Shown: in pieces, positions 10,497-20,852 of the stretch
Numbering within the stretch: the stretch's first letter is position 1
How the letters are laid out: the number at the start of each line of letters is the position of its first letter
DNA from: Rhodopseudomonas palustris
Lineage (GTDB): Bacteria; Pseudomonadota; Alphaproteobacteria; Rhizobiales; Xanthobacteraceae
DNA: 64,000 bases
Assembly: GCA_016215605.1 (NCBI GenBank)
Contig: JACRJB010000049.1
Span: 38,810 to 102,809 of the forward strand
Direction: 5' to 3'
Program-made: the position numbers and the translations under genes
The notes under the pieces: generated by a model
Databases searched by the model: none
What the model saw: only the letters and a program-made list of their open reading frames with translations
What the model was told of the DNA's origin: nothing

Positions 10497-10736
10497 GCTG
10501 GTTTACGGCGAACTCGCGTGTGTCGAAGAGTTTATCCGAGCCGGCGGGACGATGCCAGCCGGTCCCGAGTGGCACATCGGCGCGGTTCATGAGGTGTCGC
10601 CGGCGCGGCCGGAAGTAAACCTTGGTGTTATCGACCCGCAACCAATGCAGGAAGCGATCGGCACGTTTGTCCGACTGTCGGAATTCGATGGCGCGGCGTC
10701 TGATGCTGCTGCGATGCGGATCCGTGCTCGCCGGCC

Positions 10737-11369
10737 GTGTCCATCAACGGGATCTCTCGATCAATGCAGCACGCAACCGACCCCACCGATCAGGCGAGCA
10801 CGGCGCGGGCGTTCGTCTCTCTCGCGGAGACCCTGCAGAAGGCGGCGGACGCGGTCCGGCACGATCCGGCCACGGCCTGCTGCTGCATCGAGCGCGCCGC
10901 GGCGCTGTTGCGGGAAGTCCAGGCCCGGCACGCGATGCTGGACGAGCCGCCGGTCCGCGCCAAGCAATCCGGGCTGGCGCGCTGGCAGTTCAACCGCATC
11001 GTTGCGCACATCGACAGTAACATCGACCGCAGCCTGCGCATGAGGGATCTGGCGCAACTGATCGACCTGAGCGCCAGCCATTTCGCCCGCGCGTTTCGTC
11101 AGCGCGCCGGAACGTCGCCGCGCAGCTTCGTGCTGGAGCGCCGGGTGACGCGCGCCAAGATGCTGATGCGGACCACCGACATGCCGCTGTCGGAAATCGC
11201 GCTCGCCTGCGGGCTGAGCGACCAGGCGCATCTGTCCCGGATCTTCCGCCGATCCACCGGCGTCACGCCGAACGCCTGGCGCCGCGACAGGCGCGATCGC
11301 GAGAAGCAGGGGACCGCTGCCGCAGCGCCGGGGATCGCCGGAAGCATCGAGTCGAGACCGGATTTCTGA
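10737..11369 (+). CDS. AraC family transcriptional regulator
   Basis: Tandem HTH: LRMRDLAQLIDLSASHFARAFRQRAGTSPRSFVLERRV...IALACGLSDQAHLSRIFRRSTGVTPNAWRR. Confidence 0.85.
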   Translation: MSINGISRSMQHATDPTDQASTARAFVSLAETLQKAADAVRHDPATACCCIERAAALLREVQARHAMLDEPPVRAKQSGLARWQFNRIVAHIDSNIDRSLRMRDLAQLIDLSASHFARAFRQRAGTSPRSFVLERRVTRAKMLMRTTDMPLSEIALACGLSDQAHLSRIFRRSTGVTPNAWRRDRRDREKQGTAAAAPGIAGSIESRPDF

Positions 11370-11413
11370 ATTTCCACGACCCTTCACACGTCCTGCGCTG
11401 AATGCGTGAAGCG

Positions 11414-12289
11414 CTACGGGGCGCCGACTTCGTCGATCAGGTCGCGCAGGCTGCCGATCACGCGGTCCGGCGTCACGCCCGCGACCGGCACATGCGCCAT
11501 TCCGGTGGTGACCAGGAACGAGCGGATGCCCGCGCGTTGTCCCGCCACGATGTCGGTGGCGATCTGGTCGCCGATCATGATGGTCTCGGATTTGGCTGTC
11601 GCGACCAGCGCCAGCGCCTCTTCGACCATGAACGGCTGCGGCTTGCCGACGACGATCGGTACCGCGGACGGCACGGCGGCGGAGACCGCCGCGGCGAGCA
11701 CGCCGACGCACGGCTCGAAGCCGTCGTCGGCCGGCGTCAGCAGGTCCGGATTGGTGACGACGATCGCGGCGCCGTTCAGCGCGGCGCGCACCGCGGTGCG
11801 CAGCTTGTCGTAGTCGAGCGCGTAGTCGAAGCCGAGCACCACGACCTCCGCGTCGTCGCCGGCCAGCGTGAAGCCGGCGGACTCGATCGCTTCGAACAGC
11901 GGCCGTTCGCCGATCGCGAACACGCGCGTGCCCTTCGGCCAGCGCTGCTGCATCAGGCTCGCGGTCGCCGAGACCGCATTGAACACCTGCGCGGCCGTGA
12001 CCGGCACGCCCATGCGCTCCAGCTTGGCGGCGAACTGCGCGGCGGATTTGGTGGCGTTGTTGGTGACGAACGCATAGGGCACGCCGCGCGCATGCCACGC
12101 CTGGAAGGCCTCGACCGAGTCCGCGATCGGCTGATCGCCGCGATACAGCACGCCGTCGAGATCCGAGATCACGCCGCGGATCGTCGCGGGTTCAGTTCTG
12201 CCGCCCAGTGCCAATGATTCATTCCCTTCGTCGGATGCGGCGCCGACGATAGGGGAAGCCGTCGCGCGACGCCATTTCTGCCCATGCAC
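11414..12289 (-). CDS. HAD-superfamily class IIA hydrolase (NagD-like)
   Basis: SDLDGVLYRGDQPI, VTNNATKS, GKPQPFM, MIGDQIATDI; true start possibly inside the ORF. Confidence 0.8.
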   Translation of the reverse strand: MHGQKWRRATASPIVGAASDEGNESLALGGRTEPATIRGVISDLDGVLYRGDQPIADSVEAFQAWHARGVPYAFVTNNATKSAAQFAAKLERMGVPVTAAQVFNAVSATASLMQQRWPKGTRVFAIGERPLFEAIESAGFTLAGDDAEVVVLGFDYALDYDKLRTAVRAALNGAAIVVTNPDLLTPADDGFEPCVGVLAAAVSAAVPSAVPIVVGKPQPFMVEEALALVATAKSETIMIGDQIATDIVAGQRAGIRSFLVTTGMAHVPVAGVTPDRVIGSLRDLIDEVGAP

Positions 12290-12570
12290 CGTTCATGTCC
12301 TGCCCGTTGCGAAGGCGTTGTGCGCGCGCGATGAGCCGGCGCGACGGCGCTCGCGGTTAGTCCCTCGGGCGCGTCGCCGGCAGGAGAAGCGTGAGCAACG
12401 GAATCGTGGAGCAGCGGGTATCAGGCATGCTGAGCAATTGGTCTAGGCTTCGCATGGTCCATCACGGGAGATGATGGAACGGCCCGACGTCTTCGCTCGC
12501 AGAGCTGAGGACTGACCTGCGGTGCGGCATTCGGCGTCTCCCAAAATTCACCCGAGGGGGAAGTGGCACG

Positions 12571-14133
12571 ATGATCAATCGCAGAAACTTGTTGTTGGGC
12601 GGCGCCGCGGGTGCGGCGGCGCTGGGATTGGGACGTATCGATCCCGACTTTCTGATGAACTCCGCCTTCGCGGCGGAAGGGCGGACGCTGCGCTTCCTCG
12701 GCGCCGAAGCGCTGAGCGGCAATTGGGACCCGACCACGCACACCAATCTCGGCCAGATCATCACCGAGGGCTTCGTGTTCGGCTATCTGACCCGCGCGCC
12801 GATGAAGCCGGAGAAGCCCGACGAACTGATCTTCGAACTCGCCGAATCGCTCACCCCGATCGATCCCTTCACCATGGAAGTGAAGCTGCGCAAGGGCATC
12901 AAGTTCCACAACGGCGCGCCGTTCACCTCCGCCGACGTCAAGGCGACCTACGAATACGGCTGTCTGCCGGATCGCCCGGCGCAATGGTATCCGGGACAAG
13001 TCACGGTCGACATCGTCGACGACTTCACCTGCCGCATCAACACGAAGGCGCAGGGCTATCCGGCGACGCTGTTCTACTATCTGTCGTCGTTCCTGCCGAT
13101 CCTGTCGGCCAAGGACGTCGCCAACAAGGCGCAGCTCTCGGCGCGGATGAACGGCACCGGCCCGTTCATGTATGTCGAGCAGAAGGGCGACACCACGGTG
13201 CTCAAGGCCAATCCGGATTTCTATCTCGGCGCGCCGAAGATCCCGGGCGTCGAATACAAATTCGTCGGCGACACCACGACACGGACGCTGTCGCTGCTCA
13301 ACGGCGAGGCCGACATCATCGAGCGGCTCGAGCAGGAGCAGGTCGAGACCATCTCGAAGGACAAGCGCTTCAACATCCACAAGGCGGTCTCGGTCGAGAA
13401 CAAATATCTGTTCTTCCGCTGCTCGAAGAAGCCTTTCGACGATCCGCGGATTCGGCTGGCGGCCTGCCATTCGATCGACCGCAAGCAGATCCTTGAAATC
13501 CTCGGCGTTTCCGGCACCGCGTCGAAGGCGCACATCTCGCCGGTCAAGTTCGGCTACACCGACGTCGCCGACTACCCGGAATACGATCCCGACAAGGCGC
13601 AGAAGCTGCTCGCCGAAGCCGGCTTCCCGAAGGGCGCCGGCCTGCCAGAGCTGACCTACTACACGTCGGTCGGGTTCTATCCGAAGACCAAGGAATACGC
13701 CGAGCTGATCACCGGCATGCTGCAGGAGCAGGGCTTCAAGGTGAACCTGCAGACGCTCGAAGTCGCGGCCTGGGGCAACCTGCTGTACGACAAGCCCGGC
13801 GGCGGCGAAGGCAACATGATCGATTGCGGCTGGTGCACCGGTTCGCCGGAGCCGGATCTGGTGCTGCGCACCCACTTCCACTCGTCCTCGAAGCGCATCA
13901 CCGGCATCGTCGATCCGGAGATCGACGCGGTACTCGACAAGGAGCGCAACGCGCCGACGATCGAGGAACGCAAGAAGGTGCTGCAGACCGAGACGCTGCC
14001 GACCATCGCCAAGAAGGCGCCGGCGCTGGCGCTGTTCACCTCGGTGTTCATCCACGCCTACAGCAAGAAGCTGGAGGGGCTCTACATCTACCCGAACGGT
14101 CAGCAGGACATGACGAAGGCGACGCTGGCCTGA
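12571..14133 (+). CDS. Oligopeptide/dipeptide-type ABC transporter substrate-binding protein
   Basis: 520 aa, Tat/Sec leader MINRRNLLLGGAAGAAALGL, SBP family 5 pattern. Confidence 0.85.
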   Translation: MINRRNLLLGGAAGAAALGLGRIDPDFLMNSAFAAEGRTLRFLGAEALSGNWDPTTHTNLGQIITEGFVFGYLTRAPMKPEKPDELIFELAESLTPIDPFTMEVKLRKGIKFHNGAPFTSADVKATYEYGCLPDRPAQWYPGQVTVDIVDDFTCRINTKAQGYPATLFYYLSSFLPILSAKDVANKAQLSARMNGTGPFMYVEQKGDTTVLKANPDFYLGAPKIPGVEYKFVGDTTTRTLSLLNGEADIIERLEQEQVETISKDKRFNIHKAVSVENKYLFFRCSKKPFDDPRIRLAACHSIDRKQILEILGVSGTASKAHISPVKFGYTDVADYPEYDPDKAQKLLAEAGFPKGAGLPELTYYTSVGFYPKTKEYAELITGMLQEQGFKVNLQTLEVAAWGNLLYDKPGGGEGNMIDCGWCTGSPEPDLVLRTHFHSSSKRITGIVDPEIDAVLDKERNAPTIEERKKVLQTETLPTIAKKAPALALFTSVFIHAYSKKLEGLYIYPNGQQDMTKATLA

Positions 14134-14142
14134 TTTGGCGCC

Positions 14143-14178
14143 GCGCAGCGGACCGGGGGGCATCCCGGTCCGCTGCGC
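14143..14178 (+). terminator. Intercistronic 15-bp perfect stem-loop between SBP and permease genes
   Basis: GCGCAGCGGACCGGG-GGGCAT-CCCGGTCCGCTGCGC then ATTTT. Confidence 0.7.
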
Positions 14179-14206
14179 ATTTTCCAACGACCCGCAGGAC
14201 GCCGCG

Positions 14207-15187
14207 ATGTTGATCCTCGAATTTCTCGTCAAACGGATCCTGCAGGGCTTCCTGATCATCGGCATCACCTCGTTCATCATCTTCACGCTGCTGCGCGTGG
14301 TGCCGGGCGATCCGGTGCGGCTGATCGTCGGCGGCATGGCGCCGCCCGACGTGGTCGAGAAGGTCGCCACCAAGATGGGGCTGCGCGACCCGATCGTCGT
14401 GCAATACGGCCGCTACATGGTCGGGCTGCTGCAGGGCGATCTCGGCCAGTCCTATCTGCGGCCGCGCAGCGGCATGGTGGCGGCCGGCGGCCAGTATGTC
14501 GACCCGACCAAATCCGACATGGCGCCGGTCACCGACCTGATCCTCGAGCGGCTGCCGGTCACGCTGCAGCTCGGCGGCGTCGCATTGGTGTTCGCGCTGC
14601 TGATCTCGTTCCCGGTCGGGATCGCCGGCGGGCTGCGGCAGAACGGCTGGCCGAACACGCTGGCTTTCGCGGTGCAGTCGCTGTTCGTGTCGATCCCGAA
14701 TTTCTGGCTGGCGATCGTGCTGATCCTGTTCCTGTCGGTGAAGCTCAACTGGCTGCCGGCGCTCGGCTATCAGGGCTTCTCCTACGTCATCCTGCCGGCG
14801 CTGGTGCTGTCGGTCGAGATCGCGCCGTTCATCATTCGCACGCTGACGACTTCGTTCGGCGAGGTGATGCAGGCGCCGTTCATCGACGAGGCGCGCGTCC
14901 GCGGCCTGTCGCGGCGGCGGATCGTCTATGCGCATGCGCTGCGCAACGCCGCAGTGCCGCTGGTCAATCTGCTCGGCATCCAGCTCTCGACCCTGATCGG
15001 CGGCGTGCTGGTGATCGAATACATTTTCGACTATCCGGGGCTCGGCAATCTCACCGTGGTCTCGGTGGTCGGTCGCGACTTCCCGGTGATCCAGGGCATC
15101 GCGATCACCACCAGCGCGGTGTTCGTGTTCATCAACATCATCGTCGATCTGGTCGCCTATCTGATCGATCCGCGCGTGGAGCTGTGA
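14207..15187 (+). CDS. ABC transporter permease (DppB/OppB type)
   Basis: FTLLRVVPGDPVRL; EARVRGLSRRRIVYAHALRNAAVPL EAA loop. Confidence 0.88.
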   Translation: MLILEFLVKRILQGFLIIGITSFIIFTLLRVVPGDPVRLIVGGMAPPDVVEKVATKMGLRDPIVVQYGRYMVGLLQGDLGQSYLRPRSGMVAAGGQYVDPTKSDMAPVTDLILERLPVTLQLGGVALVFALLISFPVGIAGGLRQNGWPNTLAFAVQSLFVSIPNFWLAIVLILFLSVKLNWLPALGYQGFSYVILPALVLSVEIAPFIIRTLTTSFGEVMQAPFIDEARVRGLSRRRIVYAHALRNAAVPLVNLLGIQLSTLIGGVLVIEYIFDYPGLGNLTVVSVVGRDFPVIQGIAITTSAVFVFINIIVDLVAYLIDPRVEL

Positions 15188-15188
15188 C

Positions 15189-16103
15189 ATGACGCTGGCT
15201 TCGACCGTCGCCATCGCGCCCGACCCCGCCAGCGCGACGCAGTCGGTCAATCGCCGCATCCTCGGCGCGGCCTGGGGGATGACCAGCTTCCGGATCGGGC
15301 TGTTCGTGTTCATCGCGCTGCTGCTGGCGTCGGCGATCTATCCGGAAATCTCGTCGATGAGCGCCACCAAGATGGTGGTGAAGGACAAGTTTCTGCCGCC
15401 GCTGTTCATCGGCGACAAATGGAGCTGGGGCCATCCGCTCGGCACCGACCAGCTCGGCCGCGACATGCTGCTGCGCTGCCTGATCGGCCTGCGCTATTCG
15501 CTGATGATCGGCATCATCACGGTCGTGCTGATCTTCATCATCGGCTGCGGGCTCGGCCTGTTCGCCGGCTTCAAGGGCAAATGGTGGGACACCATCATCA
15601 TGCGGATTACCGACGCACAATTGTCGGTGCCGATGATCATCCTGGCGATCACCATCCTCGGCGTCTCGCGCCCGACGGTGCCGACCATCATCATCGTGCT
15701 GGCGCTGTCGGGCTGGCCGCTCTACGCCCGCGTCGCGCGCAGCGCCGCGGTCACCGAGCGCGGGCTCGAATACGTCCGGGGACTACGCGTGCTCGGTGCC
15801 GGCGACTGGCGCATCCTGCTGCTGTTCGCCGCGCCCAACATCCTGCCGCCGATCGCCTTCGTCGCGGTGCTCGACGTCGCGCGGATGATGATCTTCGAGG
15901 CGATCCTCGGCTTTCTCGGCCTCGGCATCCAGCCGCCGACGCCGAGCTTCGGCAGCATCATCGCGGATTCCCGCAAGTACCTGATCAACGCCTGGTGGAT
16001 CGCCACCAGCCCCGGTGTGTTCCTCGCCGTTGCGCTGACCTCGATCAACCTGATGGGCGCGGCGCTGGAGAAGGCCCGCAACCGCGTCTATGGAGGTCTG
16101 TGA
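15189..16103 (+). CDS. ABC transporter permease (DppC/OppC type)
   Basis: GTDQLGRDMLLR; EYVRGLRVLGAGDWRILLLFAAPNILPP. Confidence 0.88.
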   Translation: MTLASTVAIAPDPASATQSVNRRILGAAWGMTSFRIGLFVFIALLLASAIYPEISSMSATKMVVKDKFLPPLFIGDKWSWGHPLGTDQLGRDMLLRCLIGLRYSLMIGIITVVLIFIIGCGLGLFAGFKGKWWDTIIMRITDAQLSVPMIILAITILGVSRPTVPTIIIVLALSGWPLYARVARSAAVTERGLEYVRGLRVLGAGDWRILLLFAAPNILPPIAFVAVLDVARMMIFEAILGFLGLGIQPPTPSFGSIIADSRKYLINAWWIATSPGVFLAVALTSINLMGAALEKARNRVYGGL

Positions 16104-17929
16104 TGGATCTGTCGCTGATCCTCGACGTCGACAATCTTACCGTCGGGCCGCGCGCCCACGGCACGCCGCCGATTCTCGACGGCATCAGCTTCCGGCTGCA
16201 CACGTCGGAGATCTTCGGCATCTATGCGGAGAGCGGCGGCGGCAAGACCGTGCTGAGCCGCGCGCTGGCCGACTGGCTGCCGGACAGTCTGACCTATCGT
16301 GCCGGCCGCGTGCTGTTCGCCGGTCACGACACGCTGAAGAAGACGTCGACCAGCACCTTCAAGGTCGGTCGCGACATCGCCTACATCGGGTCGAAGCCGC
16401 AGTCGTCGCTCGATCCGACCATGCCGGTTGGCGTCCAGATCGCCGAGAAGCTGCACAGCGTGCGGCCGGAGTGGAACCCGAAGGAATGCCGCGAGCGCGT
16501 CATTCAGCTGCTCGGCGAGGTGCGGATTCCGTCGCCGGCGGAGCGCTACTACGAATATCCGTCGAAATTCTCCGGCGGCATGATGCAGCGCGCGATGATC
16601 GTCGATGCGATCTGCGCCGAGCCGGCGGTGCTGATCGCCGACAACATCACCCAGCCGCTCGACGTCACCATCGCGGCGCAGATCGTGGCGCTGCTGCACG
16701 ATCTCTGCCTGCGCCACAAGATGGCGACGATTTATCTCACCTCGTCGCTGCCGATCCTCGGCCAGTTCGGCAAGCGCACCGCGGTGCTGCATCACGGACG
16801 CTTCGTCGAGCAGCAGCCGTTCGAGCAACTGATCGCCGCCCCGCAGACCGAGGCCGCCCGCAGCGCGATCGACAGCGTGCCGCGGATCTGGTCGGCCGGC
16901 GAGGGGCCGCCGGTTCGCCGCCATGCCGAGGGCGAGGCGCCGCTGATGCGGGTCGCGGGCGTACATCGGACGTATCGCCAGCGTAAGCGCGGCACGTTCA
17001 ACACCTATCGCAACATCCAGGCGGTGCGCGGCGTCACGCTCGACATCATGCCGCGCGAGAATTTCGGTATCGTCGGCGAATCCGGCTGCGGCAAGTCGAC
17101 GTTGACGCGGATGCTGGCCTGGCTGGAAACGCCCGACACCGGCACGCTCGTGCTCGGCGGCACGGATCTCGCGAAGCTGTCGCCGCGCGAGCTGATCCGC
17201 AAGCGCAACGAATTCCAGCTGCTGCTGCAGGATCCCTACACGGCGTTGCCGCCGCGCACCACGGTCGGCCGCATGATCGAAGAGAGCCTGCGGATCCGCG
17301 GCGGGATCCCGCGCAAGGAGATGCGCACGAAGGTGACCGCCGCGATGGCGGAGGTCGGCCTGCCGGCCAAGTTGTACGACGCGCTGCCGAACGCGCTGTC
17401 GACCGGCGAGCGCCAGCGCATCTCGATCGCGCGTGCGCTGATCCTCGATCCCAAGCTGCTGATCCTCGACGAGACGCTGTCGGCGATCGACCAGCGCGAG
17501 CAAAGCAAGCTGATCGATCTGTTCTCCCGGCTGCAGGCCAAGAACGATCTCACTTACGTGTTCATCTCGCACGATCTGGCGATGGTGCGCAAAGTCTGCA
17601 CCCGGATCGCCGTGATGTATCTCGGCGAGATGGTGGAGATCGCCGACAACCGCGACCTGTTCTTCGATCCGCAGCATCCCTACACCAAGGCGCTCTTGTC
17701 GGCGGCGCCGACGCTAGAGGAGAAACCGTTCAACGCCGCCGACTTCCTGCTCGAAGGCGAGCCGCCGAGCCCGATCGACATCCCCCCCGGCTGCAGCTTC
17801 GCCTCGCGCTGCCCGAAAGCGTTTGGACGGTGCCGTGTGGAAACCCCGCGGCTGCGGGAGCATCAGCCGGGCCGGTTCGCTGCGTGTCATCTGCTCGACA
17901 GCGCCGAGGCGGAGACAGCGGCGGCGTAA
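16103..17929 (+). CDS. Fused dual-ATPase ABC transporter ATP-binding protein (DppD-DppF type)
   Basis: 608 aa; two Walker A motifs (AESGGGKT, GESGCGKST); Opp-type C-terminal Cys motif (GCSFASRCPKAFGRC); ATG overlaps preceding TGA. Confidence 0.87.
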   Translation: MDLSLILDVDNLTVGPRAHGTPPILDGISFRLHTSEIFGIYAESGGGKTVLSRALADWLPDSLTYRAGRVLFAGHDTLKKTSTSTFKVGRDIAYIGSKPQSSLDPTMPVGVQIAEKLHSVRPEWNPKECRERVIQLLGEVRIPSPAERYYEYPSKFSGGMMQRAMIVDAICAEPAVLIADNITQPLDVTIAAQIVALLHDLCLRHKMATIYLTSSLPILGQFGKRTAVLHHGRFVEQQPFEQLIAAPQTEAARSAIDSVPRIWSAGEGPPVRRHAEGEAPLMRVAGVHRTYRQRKRGTFNTYRNIQAVRGVTLDIMPRENFGIVGESGCGKSTLTRMLAWLETPDTGTLVLGGTDLAKLSPRELIRKRNEFQLLLQDPYTALPPRTTVGRMIEESLRIRGGIPRKEMRTKVTAAMAEVGLPAKLYDALPNALSTGERQRISIARALILDPKLLILDETLSAIDQREQSKLIDLFSRLQAKNDLTYVFISHDLAMVRKVCTRIAVMYLGEMVEIADNRDLFFDPQHPYTKALLSAAPTLEEKPFNAADFLLEGEPPSPIDIPPGCSFASRCPKAFGRCRVETPRLREHQPGRFAACHLLDSAEAETAAA

Positions 17930-17950
17930 GCGAGCAGCCTCGCAACTCAT

Positions 17951-18090
17951 GTGCCCCGGACGCTGCGCAGCGCGCCGCTCTTGCGGCGTGGTGCGCTGCA
18001 GATCCGGGGCCGTTACGGACACGGACGTAGCGTTCGTTACGGTCCCGGTTCTGCGAAACGGCACTCCGTGCCGCATCGCGCCCGGGACAC
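17951..18090. repeat. Intergenic palindromic repeat patch
   Basis: GCCCCGGACGCTGCGCAGCGC ... GATCCGGGGC followed by CGTTACGGACACGG..CGTTACGGTCCCGG. Confidence 0.45.
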
Positions 18091-18113
18091 CGGTCTTCTC
18101 ATCACGCTTGTTC

Positions 18114-18195
18114 GTCATTGCGAGGAGCGAAGCGACGAAGCAATCCAGCGCCACGCGCCGCCGCCGCTGGATTGCTTCGCTTCGCTCGCAATGAC
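18114..18195. repeat. Dispersed palindromic repeat family R1, copy 1
   Basis: GTCATTGCGAGGAGCGAAGCGACGAAGCAATCCAGC ... GCTGGATTGCTTCGCTTCGCTCGCAATGAC. Confidence 0.85.
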
Positions 18196-18222
18196 GTAGG
18201 GTTGGGCAGGGCGCGCGCGCCG

Positions 18223-19440
18223 CTACTCGGCCGTCACCAACCGCCACAGCGTCTCGGCCAGCACCGCCAGGCCCTTGTCCAGCGCCTCAGGCGCGGTGAA
18301 TTCGTGGGCGTTGTGGCTGAGGCCGTTGTGGCTGGGGACGAAGATCAGCGTCGCGGGCACGCGCTTCTGCAGCGCCAGCGCGTCGTGGCCGGCGACGGTC
18401 TTCATCCGCATCGAGCTGAAGCCGAGATCGTCGGCGACGCGCTCGACGAGCGTGACGCCCGCCGCATCGAGCGACGCCGTGCCCCGGCGTTCGTCGATCG
18501 CGATCGAGGCGGAGACGCCGAGCGGCGCGATCGCCGCATCGATTCGCGACAGGAAGCGGTCGCCGATCGCGGTGGCGACGGATTCGTCCTCGTGGCGAAT
18601 CTCGAACCACACCTGCACGCGCGCCGGCACGACGTTCGGCGAATTCGGGTAGACGCTGATCCGCGCCGCGGAGGCGTGGGCGCCTTGCTCCAGGTCTTCG
18701 TACAACATGTCGATGCAGCGCGCGGCGGCGCGCAGCGCATCGCGGCGGCGCGGCATCGGCATCGGGCCGGTGTGCGACGCCTCGCCTTCGAACACCACCG
18801 AGATTTTCCGCGCCGACCAGGCGCCCTCGACCAGACCGATCTGGGTTCCGCTGTCTTCCAGCCGCGCGCCCTGTTCGATGTGGAGTTCGACATAGCGCAG
18901 CGGCGAAAGCGGCAGCGTGCCGGCGCCGCGATAGCCGATCGCCCCGAGCGCATCGCCGAGCGTGATGCCGTCGCCGTCCGCGAGCATCAGCGCGTGCTCG
19001 AGCGATTGCGTGCCGGCATAGACGGAGCTGCCGGTCAGGCTCGGCTGAAACCGTGCGCCTTCCTCGTTGGTCCAATTCACCACCGCGAGGTTGCGCCGCG
19101 CCGCGCCGGGCATCGCGGCGGCGCGGGCCGCGATCGTCTCCACCGCGAGCAGCCCCGCCAGCACGCCATAGACGCCGTCGTAGCGTCCGCCGGTCGGCTG
19201 GCTGTCGAGATGCGAGCCGACCAGCACGACATCGGGCGAGTCCGGCGCCAGCAGCGCGGTGCCGAACATGTTGCCGATCGCGTCGATATCGAACTTCAGG
19301 CCGCGTTGCGCGATCTCGGTGGCGAAGCGGTCGCGTGCCGCCTGGTCCTCTCGTGTGCCGGTGAGGCGGCAGACGCCGCCATTGTCGGTCGCGCCAAAGG
19401 CCGCGAAGGCGGACAGCAGGTCGTGCAGTTGCTGGACCAT
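18223..19440 (-). CDS. Zn-dependent amidohydrolase (N-carbamoyl-amino acid / allantoate amidohydrolase family, M20)
   Basis: GSHLDSQPTGGRYDGVYGVLAGL, NEEGARF, HIEQGARLE, GEASHTGPMPMPRRRDAL. Confidence 0.88.
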   Translation of the reverse strand: MVQQLHDLLSAFAAFGATDNGGVCRLTGTREDQAARDRFATEIAQRGLKFDIDAIGNMFGTALLAPDSPDVVLVGSHLDSQPTGGRYDGVYGVLAGLLAVETIAARAAAMPGAARRNLAVVNWTNEEGARFQPSLTGSSVYAGTQSLEHALMLADGDGITLGDALGAIGYRGAGTLPLSPLRYVELHIEQGARLEDSGTQIGLVEGAWSARKISVVFEGEASHTGPMPMPRRRDALRAAARCIDMLYEDLEQGAHASAARISVYPNSPNVVPARVQVWFEIRHEDESVATAIGDRFLSRIDAAIAPLGVSASIAIDERRGTASLDAAGVTLVERVADDLGFSSMRMKTVAGHDALALQKRVPATLIFVPSHNGLSHNAHEFTAPEALDKGLAVLAETLWRLVTAE

Positions 19441-19451
19441 GGGCGTCTCCT

Positions 19452-20852
19452 TCACGCCCGCGGCGTCAGCGGCCAGTCCATCGTCACCTCGCGCAGTTGC
19501 TCGAGCGCCTTGGCGACCTGCAGCACGCCGAGATCGTCGCAGCGATGGCCGATCACCTGGACGCCGATCGGCAGATGCCGGTCGTCGAACGCGGTGCAGA
19601 CCGTCGCGGCCGGCTGGCCGGTCTGGTTGAACATCGCGGTGAAGATGGTGTGGGCGAGCGGCACCTCGCGCGACACGCCGGGCTCCTCGGCCGGGAAGTT
19701 CACCACCGGCAGCACCGGCGCGATCACGTAGTCCCAGCCTTCGAACGCGGCGAGCAGCGCGGTCTTCATTTTCCCGATCGCGCCGAGCGCCCGATACATC
19801 TCGGCGCCGGAATGCCGTTCGCCGCCGAGCGCCCAGGCTTTCACATCCGGATTGATGCCGTCGTCGCCATGCGGCGGCAGGCCGCTGACTTCGACGAAGC
19901 CGCGCACCTGCAGGAACAGATCGATCGGCGCGTAGCCGTCGAAATCGAGCGGCGGCGCCATCGGCTCGACGATCGCGCCGGCGCCGGCGAGCAGGCGGCC
20001 GGCGGCCTCGATCGCGGCGCGCACCGCGGGCTCCGGCTTGGCGCCGAACCCCATGTCGGTGAGCACGCCGATGCGCAGGCCCTTGATGTCGCGGCCGAGG
20101 CGCTGGTGATACTGCGTGCCGTCGTTCGGGAAGCTCCAGGTGTCGCGCTCGTCGGCGCGCGTCAGCACGGTGAGCAGCCGCGCCGCATCGTCGACGCTGC
20201 GCGCCATCGGGCCGGCCATCCGCATCGTATCGGCCGGCAGATGCGGGATGCGGCCGTGCGTCGGCTTCAGCGAGGCGAGGCCGCAATGCCCGGCCGGCAG
20301 CCGCACCGAGCCGGCGATGTCGGTGCCGACCGACACCAGCCCGGCGCCCGCCGCGACCGAGGCGCCGGCGCCGGCCGAGGAGCCGCCGGTGTTCCACTTC
20401 AGGCCCCACGGATTGCGGGTGATGCCGTGCATCGAGCTGACGCCGGCGGCGAGCAGGCCGCAATCCGGCATCGTGGTCTTGGCGAAGATCACCGCGCCGC
20501 TCTCTCGCAGCGCGATCGCCGGCGGCGAATCGTAGCTCGACGGCGGCAGCTCCGCATTGGCCTTGATGCCGTGCAGATACGGCCAGCCGACCATCGCGAC
20601 GCTGTCCTTGACGGTCATCGGCACGCCGTCGAGCGGGCCGGCCGGCGTGTTCGTCTTCCACCGCGCCTCGGAGGCGCGCGCGGCGCTCAGCGCTTCGTCC
20701 GGGCGGAAGCAGAACAGCGCGTTGATGGCGGGATTGACGGCCTCGGCATGCGCCATGACGGTTTGCAGCACCTCGACCGGCGACAGCGTGCGCGCCGCGT
20801 AGGCGTCGGCGAGGTCGCCGAGGTTCATGGCAATCAGCTGTTCAATCGACAT
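19452..20852 (-). CDS. Amidase signature family protein
   Basis: DGVPMTVKDS, GGSSAGAGASVAAGAGLVSVGTDIAGSVRLPA amidase signature. Confidence 0.9.
   Translation of the reverse strand: MSIEQLIAMNLGDLADAYAARTLSPVEVLQTVMAHAEAVNPAINALFCFRPDEALSAARASEARWKTNTPAGPLDGVPMTVKDSVAMVGWPYLHGIKANAELPPSSYDSPPAIALRESGAVIFAKTTMPDCGLLAAGVSSMHGITRNPWGLKWNTGGSSAGAGASVAAGAGLVSVGTDIAGSVRLPAGHCGLASLKPTHGRIPHLPADTMRMAGPMARSVDDAARLLTVLTRADERDTWSFPNDGTQYHQRLGRDIKGLRIGVLTDMGFGAKPEPAVRAAIEAAGRLLAGAGAIVEPMAPPLDFDGYAPIDLFLQVRGFVEVSGLPPHGDDGINPDVKAWALGGERHSGAEMYRALGAIGKMKTALLAAFEGWDYVIAPVLPVVNFPAEEPGVSREVPLAHTIFTAMFNQTGQPAATVCTAFDDRHLPIGVQVIGHRCDDLGVLQVAKALEQLREVTMDWPLTPRA

Noticed and set aside
12421-14373. 650-aa minus-strand ORF
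   Set aside because: Antisense to the SBP gene with convincing domain content on the plus strand.
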